A model generated the notes under the pieces. It worked only from the letters and a program-made list of their open reading frames with translations, had not been told where the DNA came from and searched no databases. Made by a program: the position numbers and the translations under genes. From positions 6,924,001-6,988,000 of the forward strand of contig NZ_CP017174.1 in NCBI RefSeq assembly GCF_006402735.1: a stretch of DNA of 64,000 nucleotides. The letters are read 5' to 3'. Position 1 is the first letter of the stretch. The number at the start of each line of letters is the position of its first letter. Source of the DNA: Myxococcus xanthus (GTDB lineage Bacteria; Myxococcota; Myxococcia; Myxococcales; Myxococcaceae). Shown here one piece after another: positions 57,629 through 64,000 of this stretch.

Positions 57629-58738
57629 TCAAGACGGGTCCGGCTTGGGCGTCTTCGCGGTACTGGGCGGCAGTTGGGGCCGAGCGATGAACTCCGCGGG
57701 GGGCAGCTCCCCCGTGAGGCTCTTGAGGAAGGCGACCAGGTCGTCCACCTCGGGGTCCGTCAGCGTGCGCGCCAGTTGGTGCTTCGCCATCAGCCGCACC
57801 ATCTGCGGCAACTCCACCACGCTGCCGTCGTGCAGGTACGGCCCCGTCTTGTCTACGTTGAGGAGCGTGGGCACGCGGAACTTGCCCCGGTCATCCTCGT
57901 TCTTCGTGGCGTCGAAGCGGCCCGCGTCCTTCAGGCCCGGGTAGTCCTCGATGAGGCCCAGCTTCTGGAAGGAGGTACCGCCCACGGCGGGGCCGTTGTG
58001 GCAGGTGGTGCACCCGGTGGTGGCGAAGAGCTGCAGGCCCCGCTGCTCCTGCTCCGTCAGCGCGTCGTGCTTGCCGCCCACGAAGGAATCGAAGCGCGAG
58101 GTCGTGACGAGCTTGCGCTCAAAGGCGGCGATGGCGCGCGCGGTGTTGGCCATGGTCACCGGCTTCTTGTCGCCCGGGAAGGCCTCACGGAAACGCTTCG
58201 TGTACTCCGGGATGGAAGTCAGCGTGGCCAACACGCGCTTCTCATCCGGCATGGCCATCTCCACCGGATTGAGGATGGGGCCCGTGGCCTGCGCCTCCAG
58301 CGTGTCCGCGCGCCCGTCCCAGAACTGCGCGATGTGCCCGGCCGCGTTGTACACGGTGGGCGAGTTGCGCGTGCCCTTCAGCCCCTTGTGGCCATCCGAC
58401 AGCGCCTTGTTGTCCACGCCGAAGGTCGTCAGGCCATGGCAGGTGCTGCAGGACACGTCGTGGTTCTTCGACAGGCGCGGCTCGAAGTAGAGCATCCGCC
58501 CCAGCGTCACCTGGGCGTCGGTGTCCTCAGGGGGAGGCGGCGCGTCCTTGCGCATGGGCAGCGGCTTGAAGAAGTGCGCGAGCTGCTCGGCCGTCATCGG
58601 CTTGGGCGCCGGCAGCTTCTGGGCTTCCGGCGCGGCCACGGGCGCCTCAGCGGGCGGCGGCGTCCGCTCACACCCCGTGAGCGCACTGACGCCCAGGGCG
58701 GACAGCGACAGCAGCGAGACCCACCGGTTCTGAATCAT
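57629..58738 (-). CDS. Diheme cytochrome c peroxidase lipoprotein (MauG/CcpA family)
   Basis: 369 residues; GGAGG seven bases before ATG 58738. The lipobox is LTGC (C23). Two haem motifs are present: C97-S-T-C-H101 with VSCSTCHGL and C243-T-T-C-H247, in the arrangement of bacterial diheme peroxidases. Other words are [20 protein letters not shown] and [18 protein letters not shown]. It reduces H2O2 to water in the periplasm with electrons from cytochromes. Its lipid anchor and position upstream of the act operon suggest membrane association with the respiratory chain. Confidence 0.92.
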   Translation of the reverse strand: MIQNRWVSLLSLSALGVSALTGCERTPPPAEAPVAAPEAQKLPAPKPMTAEQLAHFFKPLPMRKDAPPPPEDTDAQVTLGRMLYFEPRLSKNHDVSCSTCHGLTTFGVDNKALSDGHKGLKGTRNSPTVYNAAGHIAQFWDGRADTLEAQATGPILNPVEMAMPDEKRVLATLTSIPEYTKRFREAFPGDKKPVTMANTARAIAAFERKLVTTSRFDSFVGGKHDALTEQEQRGLQLFATTGCTTCHNGPAVGGTSFQKLGLIEDYPGLKDAGRFDATKNEDDRGKFRVPTLLNVDKTGPYLHDGSVVELPQMVRLMAKHQLARTLTDPEVDDLVAFLKSLTGELPPAEFIARPQLPPSTAKTPKPDPS

Positions 58739-58973
58739 GGAAGCCCTCCATGGCCACTTCGATAGCGCGGCGCAACCTAGCAGCAAGCAGCCTGGGAGGA
58801 ATGCCGCGTCGTGACATCCCTGCACGTCCGCTTTCAGGACCCATCAGCCACCGGGCTGCCTTCCCGCTCTGGAAGCACTCGAACAACCAGGGCGGCCTGC
58901 GGGATTCCTGACAGCGCGCTACCTCCCAGTCTCAGGCCGCCGTGCGTGCTTCGGCCAACAGGGCCCCTGTGCT

Positions 58974-59786
58974 TCAGGGCCGGGCGCGTGGCGCATCGAG
59001 CGGCATCGACGAGACGACGGAGGACGGATGCGGGACGACAGCGGCGGTGGACCGGTGGAGGACGTGGAGGTGCTCGTCTGCCGGAAGTGCCTGATGAAGG
59101 GCGGCGCGCGTGCCGGAGGACTGGACCTGCCGCGCTGGCTCCAAGGCACGCTCACCGAACGCGGCCTGGGGGAACAGGTCCGCGTGCTCCCCTCCGGCTG
59201 CATGAACCAGTGCCCGCGCGGCAAGGTCACCGTGCTCGTCTCCAGCGCCTCCGGCCGCGGCGGCGCCCTGGTGACGGTGGACCCGAGGCTGCATCGAGAG
59301 GATCTGGTACAGCTCGTCGAACGCCATGCGCGTGGCGAGCCCGCTCGGGAGGCCCCCGTCCCCAGCGACGCGGAGGCGGAGCGCGACGGGGCGACGTAGC
59401 CGCGCCCGGCGGGCCACCTCGGATGGCGTGTCGTCACGGCGGAAGACGAGCCGGTCCACCACGTACGACACCGCGAGCCCGGACGCCGTGCCCACCGCGT
59501 CCCACGCCAGGTCCTTCATCGAGAACGTCGTCCCGCGCCCCAAGTCATAGAGTTCCTTGCCCACTCCCGCGCCCATCGCGAGCCCCGCGCCGGTGAGCCA
59601 GCGCGCGTGGGGATTGTCGAAGAGCAGCGCGCCACCGGCGTACCCCGCGCCCGCGAACATGAAACACGCCGCGAAGTGCTTGGGCTTGTCCGGCCCCAGC
59701 CACTCATCACCCGACGCGGCGCGCGCACCGAGAGGAGCCAGGAGGACAAGCATCAGCAAGCTGGGAAGCAGGGCGTGCAGGCGCAT
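58974..59786 (-). CDS. DUF2279/YfiM-like protein with C-terminal region antisense to a ferredoxin gene
   Basis: 270 codons. The N-terminal ~130 residues are credible: a signal peptide ending ARA, the DUF2279 motif DKPKHFAACFMFAGAGYAGG, then GAGVGKELYDLGRGTTFSMK and DLAWDAVGTASGLAVSYVVD. From about residue 130 (base 59399 down to 58974) the frame is read antisense to the ferredoxin gene and is Ala/Gly/His-rich without protein-like character. The real end may therefore be lost or frameshifted. Predicted to be secreted or membrane associated. Confidence 0.65.
   Translation of the reverse strand: MRLHALLPSLLMLVLLAPLGARAASGDEWLGPDKPKHFAACFMFAGAGYAGGALLFDNPHARWLTGAGLAMGAGVGKELYDLGRGTTFSMKDLAWDAVGTASGLAVSYVVDRLVFRRDDTPSEVARRARLRRPVALRLRVAGDGGLPSGLATRMAFDELYQILSMQPRVHRHQGAAAAGGAGDEHGDLAARALVHAAGGEHADLFPQAAFGERALEPARQVQSSGTRAALHQALPADEHLHVLHRSTAAVVPHPSSVVSSMPLDAPRARP
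59028..59399 (+). CDS. Thioredoxin-like [2Fe-2S] ferredoxin
   Basis: 123 residues; GGAGGAC just before ATG supports the start. Four cysteines are in the thioredoxin-like ferredoxin arrangement, C18-x2-C21 and C58-x3-C62 (VCRKCLMKGG and SGCMNQCPRGKV). The region between has helices as in that fold. It may carry electrons in an unknown pathway. Its 3' two thirds overlap the opposite gene. Confidence 0.82.
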   Translation: MRDDSGGGPVEDVEVLVCRKCLMKGGARAGGLDLPRWLQGTLTERGLGEQVRVLPSGCMNQCPRGKVTVLVSSASGRGGALVTVDPRLHREDLVQLVERHARGEPAREAPVPSDAEAERDGAT

Positions 59787-59905
59787 GTCCTTCCCTGTAG
59801 CACCACACGACCCGTCAGGGCGCCCTGTCTCTCCGTGAAGTGGGGGCTGGCGGGTTCATGCGTTTTCGAGACGTGGCCCGAGTCACGGCCTATGCTGGGG
59901 ACCTC

Positions 59906-61006
59906 GTGAGTCAACTCGGCCCTACCTTCACCTTCCAGAAACGAGACACCCGACACCCCGGGCTCGACTGCGCGCGCGGGCTCGCGGTGATGGCGATGGT
60001 CATTGGCCACACGCTGGACGCGGTGTTGTCGCCGGCCGTGCGTGCGGACGTGTGGGTCCAACATTACTGGGCCTGCCGAGGCATCACCGCCCCGCTGTTC
60101 CTGATGGTCGCCGGGTGGGCCGTGGTCGCGGCGCTGGGTTCGAAACCCACGGCGGCCCGGGACACCTACGGTAAACGGGTGCGGCGCGCGCTGTTGCTCA
60201 TCTTCCTGGGCTACCTCGTCCACTGGCCCGGGTGGTCCACGGTCATCCAGATGGGGCTGACTGAGCAGATGCTGTCCAAGGTGCTCGTCTTCGACGCGCT
60301 CCAGTGCATCGGCTTCGCCCTCCTGGCGGGCGCCACCCTGCTGGCGGTGACGCCGGGACGCTGGGGACGCACGGTGATGCTGGCGGTGGTCGCGGTGGGC
60401 TTGCCGCTGGTGAGCGCGACCATGTGGACCCTGGGCGAAGGGTTGCCCGGGCCGCTGACCCAGCTCATCGGCAGTGGCGGCGCCAGCCGCTTCCCCTTCT
60501 TCCCGTGGGCCAGCTACTTCTTCGCGGGCGCCCTGGCCGCGAGCCTGCTGGGCACCCTGCGCCCCGGCGTGCCCCAGGGGCTGGCGCTGCTGATTCTGGG
60601 CGGCGGCCTCTTCTGGTTCATGCGCGGGCAGAACCAGGACTGGGGCACCGCCAGCGCGTGGCTGGTGGCCTACCGCGTGGCCCAGGGAATGATGGTGCTG
60701 GGCGTGGTCAACCTGCTGCCGCGGAAGGTCAGCGGCCTGCTGGCGCCCCTGGGCCGCCTGTCGCTGTGGGTCTACGTGATGCACCTGCCCATCGTGTACG
60801 GCTGGTCCAGCTACGCGGGCCTGTCCAGCCGCGTGGGTCCCACCCTGACGCTCCCGGAGGGACTGGGCATTGGCGTGTCGCTGCTGGTGGCCTGCGGCCT
60901 GCTGGCCCGCATCGGGACGTGGCTGAGGGACCAGGCCCGGCCGTGGCGCACCGGCTCCACCACGCTGGAAGCCAGCGTGGGCAGCCTGGGCTCGCGCGGG
61001 AGCTGA
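59906..61006 (+). CDS. DUF1624-type multipass membrane protein (HGSNAT-like acyltransferase fold)
   Basis: 366 residues from GTG 59906, which has GGGGACC upstream; ATG 59858 in frame is an alternative, and a TATGCT at 59891 that could be a -10 element argues for the later start. About ten membrane helices. The N-terminal LDCARGLAVMAMVIGHTLDA, then YWACRGITAPLFLMVAGWAV, resembles the catalytic-domain motif of heparan N-acetyltransferase-like proteins (DUF1624). The His after the RG segment may be catalytic. Substrate unknown. Confidence 0.8.
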   Translation: MSQLGPTFTFQKRDTRHPGLDCARGLAVMAMVIGHTLDAVLSPAVRADVWVQHYWACRGITAPLFLMVAGWAVVAALGSKPTAARDTYGKRVRRALLLIFLGYLVHWPGWSTVIQMGLTEQMLSKVLVFDALQCIGFALLAGATLLAVTPGRWGRTVMLAVVAVGLPLVSATMWTLGEGLPGPLTQLIGSGGASRFPFFPWASYFFAGALAASLLGTLRPGVPQGLALLILGGGLFWFMRGQNQDWGTASAWLVAYRVAQGMMVLGVVNLLPRKVSGLLAPLGRLSLWVYVMHLPIVYGWSSYAGLSSRVGPTLTLPEGLGIGVSLLVACGLLARIGTWLRDQARPWRTGSTTLEASVGSLGSRGS

Positions 61007-61021
61007 CGTCCGGGCGGCGCG

Positions 61022-61600
61022 TCAGCTCCGCCGGGGCTCCTCCTCGGTGAACTCGGCGTCCACCTCCGACTGCGGGCCCTGAGGCCTACGGGCCACGGTG
61101 CCGCCGGCGTCCGGCTCCAGGACACCGGTTTGCGGCGAACGCGGCACGGGGCCTCCAGGAAAGGGGCTTCCCACGGAGGCGTGGAAGCCGCCACCAAACG
61201 CCCCGCCACCGAAGGTCGTGACGTGCATCGAGCCATCACGCACCTTGCGCTCCAGGGTGCGGCGCACGCGCGCGGAGATGAGGCGCCGCACGGGCGGCAG
61301 CAGGAGCAGCAGCCCCACGACGTCGGTGATGATGCCGGGGATGACGAGCAGCACGCCGCCGGCCAGCACCAGCACGCCACTGAGGATGCCTTCCTCAGGC
61401 ACCTGGCCGCGCGCCATGGACTCACGCCAGTGGCGCAGCACCCGCCTGCCCTCCCGCCGGGAGAGCGCGGTGCCCACCAGGCCGGACACCAGCACCCAGG
61501 CAAGCGTGGGCATGGGCCCTATCTGCCGGCCAATGGCCAGGAGCAGGTAGAGCTCGAGGAAGGGCACCACGATGAGGGCGAGGAGGAGGTAGCGGAACAC
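61022..61600 (-). CDS. fxsA: FxsA family membrane protein
   Basis: 192 residues, GTG start with GGGAGC upstream. Conserved FxsA part (1-110): PFLELYLLLAIGRQIGPMPT, GLVGTALSRREGRRVLRHW, LVLAGGVLLVIPGIITDVVG and LLLLPPVRRLI. The C-terminal ~80 residues are Gly/Pro/acidic and look disordered. FxsA suppresses phage F exclusion in E. coli; its normal role is unknown. Confidence 0.9.
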   Translation of the reverse strand: MFRYLLLALIVVPFLELYLLLAIGRQIGPMPTLAWVLVSGLVGTALSRREGRRVLRHWRESMARGQVPEEGILSGVLVLAGGVLLVIPGIITDVVGLLLLLPPVRRLISARVRRTLERKVRDGSMHVTTFGGGAFGGGFHASVGSPFPGGPVPRSPQTGVLEPDAGGTVARRPQGPQSEVDAEFTEEEPRRS

Positions 61601-61648
61601 GCTCCCAAGGTAACTCTTCGAGGGGGGCCGTGCTCGTCTTCCGCCGCG

Positions 61649-62179
61649 TCAGCGCCCGCCGAGCTGCCCCACCAGGGAGTCCACCACCAGGTACAGGGCC
61701 ACGAAGACGCCAATGGCGATGAGGACCATGCGCGTGGAGAGCTGGAAGCCGCGGGAGCCTTCCGTCTCCAGCGCGTAGCTGCCCGCGCCCATCGCCTCGG
61801 GCACGCCGGCAACCTCGCCCGCGTAGCGCGCCGTGCGGACGTACTGTTCCATCACTCCGGCGTCGTCATTGCCGGTCAGCGAGCGGCCCAGCTGCGGGTC
61901 CACCAGCCGGACACCGGCCTCGGAGGCCAGGGCCGCCGCGGCCTCCACGGCCTCGCGCATCAGGTCGGGGCGGTCCGACAGCGGCACGCGCAGCTCGGTG
62001 GCCACCACCTGGCCGCCCTCGCGCAGCTCGCCGATGTCGACGTCGCCGTTCTTGAAGGACCACCTGCGCACGCCGTCCGGCCGAGCGACCACACCCCGCT
62101 CGGAAAGGAGGGCATCCACCCGCGCCGCCTCATAAGGCGAACCCGGCGTCATCGTCTGGAGGAGCAACTCGTATCTCAC
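61649..62179 (-). CDS. Hypothetical protein with C-terminal membrane anchor
   Basis: 176 residues, GTG start at 62179. The N-terminal ~140 residues are soluble and mixed alpha/beta (DLMREAVEAAAALASEAGVR). The C-terminus holds one membrane helix (STRMVLIAIGVFVALYLVVD), so it may be a tail-anchored inner-membrane protein facing the cytosol. I do not recognise the family. It is divergent from rlmI and close to fxsA (same strand). Confidence 0.68.
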   Translation of the reverse strand: MRYELLLQTMTPGSPYEAARVDALLSERGVVARPDGVRRWSFKNGDVDIGELREGGQVVATELRVPLSDRPDLMREAVEAAAALASEAGVRLVDPQLGRSLTGNDDAGVMEQYVRTARYAGEVAGVPEAMGAGSYALETEGSRGFQLSTRMVLIAIGVFVALYLVVDSLVGQLGGR

Positions 62180-62208
62180 GCGGGTTGCGAGTATACGCCG
62201 CGAACGCC

Positions 62209-63519
62209 ATGTCCACCTCTTCCAAGCCCCCCTACCCGCGCCGAAGCGGAAACCGGCCCTCGGGCCCCTCCTCTCAGCAGCAGGGCCGGGGCCGCCCCCA
62301 CGCCCGCCCCGAGAAGCCCGCCCCGGACCGCACCTCGCCCGAGCTGGGCCCAGACGGCCTCCCCCAGGTGTCGCTGCTGCGCCGCGGCGTGGAGCGCTGG
62401 CAGGGCGGCCACCCGTGGATCTACCGCGCGGACCTGAATGGCGACCCCGGGCTGCCCGGCGGCGAGGTGGTGCGCGTGACGGACACCCGGGGATGGTTCC
62501 TGGGCAAGGCCTTCTATTCGAAGCACTCGAAGATTTCCCTGCGCTGGCTCTCCTTCGACGACGTCGCGGTGGACGCGGACTTCTTCCGGGAGCGGCTCCT
62601 GGCCGCGGAGCGGCTGCGCCAGCTGGCGCTCCCGGGGGAGAAGACGTACCGGCTGGTGCATGGCGAGGCGGACGGCCTGCCCGGGCTCGTGGTGGACCGC
62701 TACGGCGACTTCCTCAGCGCGCAGTTCCTGGTCCCCGCCATGGAGCAGCGCAAGGCGCTCATCGCCGACCTGCTCCAGGCGCAGTTCAACCCGCGCGGCA
62801 TCATCAACCGCTCCGACGTGGGCGTGCGCAACCTGGAGGGCCTCACCCCGGAAAAGGGCGTGCTGCGCGGTGAACACCCCGGACCGGTGTCCTTCGACGA
62901 GGGACTGGTGAAGATGCGCGCGGACCTGCTGGAGGGCCAGAAGACGGGCGCCTTCCTGGACCAGCGCGAGAATCACGTCATGGCCGCGCACTACGCCCAC
63001 GGCGAGGCGCTGGACTGCTTCTCCTACGTCGGCGGCTTCGCGCTCCAGCTCGCCACGCGGGCCAGGCACGTCACGGCGATTGAAATCTCCGAAGCGGCCT
63101 CCGCGCAGCTGCGGGAGAACGCCGCGGCCAACAAGCTGAGCAACCTGGACGTGGTGGTGGCCAACGCCTTCGACTTCCTCCGCGACGCGGTGGACGACGG
63201 CAAGCGCTTCGACACCATCGTCCTGGACCCGCCATCCTTCGCGAAGAACAAGGACGCCATCCCCGCCGCGGTGCGCGGGTACAAGGAAATCAACCTCCGC
63301 GCCATGCAGCTGTTGCGGCCCGGCGGCATCCTCATCTCCGCCAGTTGCACGTACCACGTGGACGAGCAGGCCTTCGAGGACATGCTCGCCTCCGCCGCCG
63401 CGGACGCCCGCCGTCGTGTGCAAATCATCGAGCGCCGCGGCGCCAGCAGGGACCACCCCGTGCTGCTCAACCTGCGCGAGACGCGTTACCTGAAGTGCTT
63501 CGTGCTCCGGGTGCTCTGA
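62209..63519 (+). CDS. rlmI: 23S rRNA (cytosine-C5)-methyltransferase RlmI-like
   Basis: 436 residues from ATG 62209. The first ~50 residues are Ser/Pro/Gln/Arg-rich and look disordered. A PUA domain follows (about 55-125, RGVERWQGGHPWIYRADLNG), then EADGLPGLVVDRYGDFLSAQ and a class I methyltransferase domain with LDCFSYVGGFAL and the catalytic-loop LDPPSFAKNK. SCTYHVDEQAFEDML near the C-terminus is typical. It matches RlmI (m5C1962), though related enzymes can have other targets. Confidence 0.9.
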   Translation: MSTSSKPPYPRRSGNRPSGPSSQQQGRGRPHARPEKPAPDRTSPELGPDGLPQVSLLRRGVERWQGGHPWIYRADLNGDPGLPGGEVVRVTDTRGWFLGKAFYSKHSKISLRWLSFDDVAVDADFFRERLLAAERLRQLALPGEKTYRLVHGEADGLPGLVVDRYGDFLSAQFLVPAMEQRKALIADLLQAQFNPRGIINRSDVGVRNLEGLTPEKGVLRGEHPGPVSFDEGLVKMRADLLEGQKTGAFLDQRENHVMAAHYAHGEALDCFSYVGGFALQLATRARHVTAIEISEAASAQLRENAAANKLSNLDVVVANAFDFLRDAVDDGKRFDTIVLDPPSFAKNKDAIPAAVRGYKEINLRAMQLLRPGGILISASCTYHVDEQAFEDMLASAAADARRRVQIIERRGASRDHPVLLNLRETRYLKCFVLRVL

Positions 63520-63529
63520 GGACACGCCC

Positions 63530-64000
63530 ATGCGGACGCGGGACTGGGACGACGAGGAGGACGACGCGCCCCTGGGTGGCACCCGCGAACGGGAGCGCGC
63601 GCTGAAGGAAGTGCGCGCTGTCTACCGCCAGGCGGACGCGGCCTACGCCCCCTACTCCTGCCCGGCCAGCGGCGAGTGCTGCCAACTGGCCATCACGAAG
63701 CGCCAGCCCTGGCTGTGGCAGCCCGAATGGGAGCTGCTGTCCCGAGGACACCCGCTGCCGCCACCTCGCCCGGACGGCGGCTGTCCCTACCTGGACGCCA
63801 CGGGCCTGCGCTGCTCGGTGTACGCGGACCGGCCCTTCGGCTGCCGGACCTTCTTCTGCCAGCGCATCCAAGGCCCCTCACGCCAACCAGCGGAGACGGT
63901 GGCCACGCTGCTGGAGCGGCTGGAGCGTGTGTCTCAGCGCGTGGCCCCTTCACTGAAGGCTCCGCGCCCTTTGCTGGACTGGCATGCGGAGGCCTGGCGC
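63530..64000 (+). CDS. YkgJ-like cysteine-cluster protein (3' end outside window)
   Basis: Open from ATG 63530 to the end of the window with no stop (157 codons). GAGGA lies about eight bases before the ATG. Cysteines fit the YkgJ (CxxxxxCC ... C ... C-x9-C ... CR) zinc/iron cluster: C44, C50-C51, C85, C95, C105 and C110 in SCPASGECC, GCPYLDATGLRC and RPFGCRTFFC. The family is thought to bind a metal cluster; function unknown. 10 bp after rlmI, so probably cotranscribed. Confidence 0.85.
   Translation, partial: MRTRDWDDEEDDAPLGGTRERERALKEVRAVYRQADAAYAPYSCPASGECCQLAITKRQPWLWQPEWELLSRGHPLPPPRPDGGCPYLDATGLRCSVYADRPFGCRTFFCQRIQGPSRQPAETVATLLERLERVSQRVAPSLKAPRPLLDWHAEAWR

Overview
This window is a GC-rich (roughly two thirds G+C or more) stretch of bacterial chromosome. 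Its content points to a myxobacterium, most likely Myxococcus or a close relative. The pointers are dense lipoprotein and secreted-protein genes, a sigma/anti-sigma pair in which the anti-sigma factor carries a CHAT protease domain, a kinase-like protein with degraded catalytic motifs, an alternative complex III operon, and a cbb3 oxidase operon with fused CcoN-CcoO. I saw no tRNA, rRNA, CRISPR array or insertion sequence. Both ends of the window cut through genes: a sigma factor on the left and a YkgJ-like cysteine-cluster protein on the right.

Bases 1-31 kb form a mosaic of short, mostly monocistronic units. They run from a sigma / anti-sigma-CHAT / lipoprotein unit (1-3748) and a protein made of two SF1 helicases in tandem (3763-7425) to ygiQ, a secreted protein with three identical-spacing six-cysteine repeats, a propeller-type lipoprotein, a ChaN-like lipoprotein, an outer-membrane barrel candidate, an RluA-type pseudouridine synthase, and a zinc-ribbon pseudokinase. 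Next come a beta-lactamase-fold protein lacking its catalytic residues, a DUF5872 basic protein, a scar of two broken genes (21220-21545), and a secreted lipase with its dedicated foldase. An Old Yellow Enzyme with a divergent LysR regulator and several small housekeeping or unknown genes (GFA, YaiI, VOC, AlkZ-like, GpmA, DUF4476) follow.

Bases 31-41.5 kb hold a high-affinity terminal oxidase locus read leftwards: ccoI-ccoS-ccoNO-ccoQ-ccoP-ccoG, then (after a hairpin) hemN and a hemerythrin. A DsbD/TauE-like membrane gene is divergent from ccoI. Bases 41.5-48 kb hold two TetR-controlled units, each with striking repeats at its control region: a hemolysin III gene with no canonical start codon, and a TetR / alpha-beta hydrolase / enoyl-CoA hydratase operon that ends in a truncated second hydrolase. 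A SEC-C protein and a Gfo/Idh/MocA oxidoreductase follow.

Bases 48-58.7 kb are respiratory. A leftward operon encodes alternative complex III (actABCDEF), with four 4-nt ATGA overlaps from actB to actF. It is preceded by a membrane diheme cytochrome c and a NarI-like membrane protein. Upstream lie a small membrane protein and a diheme cytochrome c peroxidase. The two respiratory loci together suggest quinol oxidation by complex III feeding c-type cytochromes to a cbb3 oxidase, plus peroxide removal. The right end (59-64 kb) holds a thioredoxin-like ferredoxin lying antisense to the tail of a DUF2279-like gene, a DUF1624 membrane protein, fxsA, rlmI and the partial YkgJ gene.
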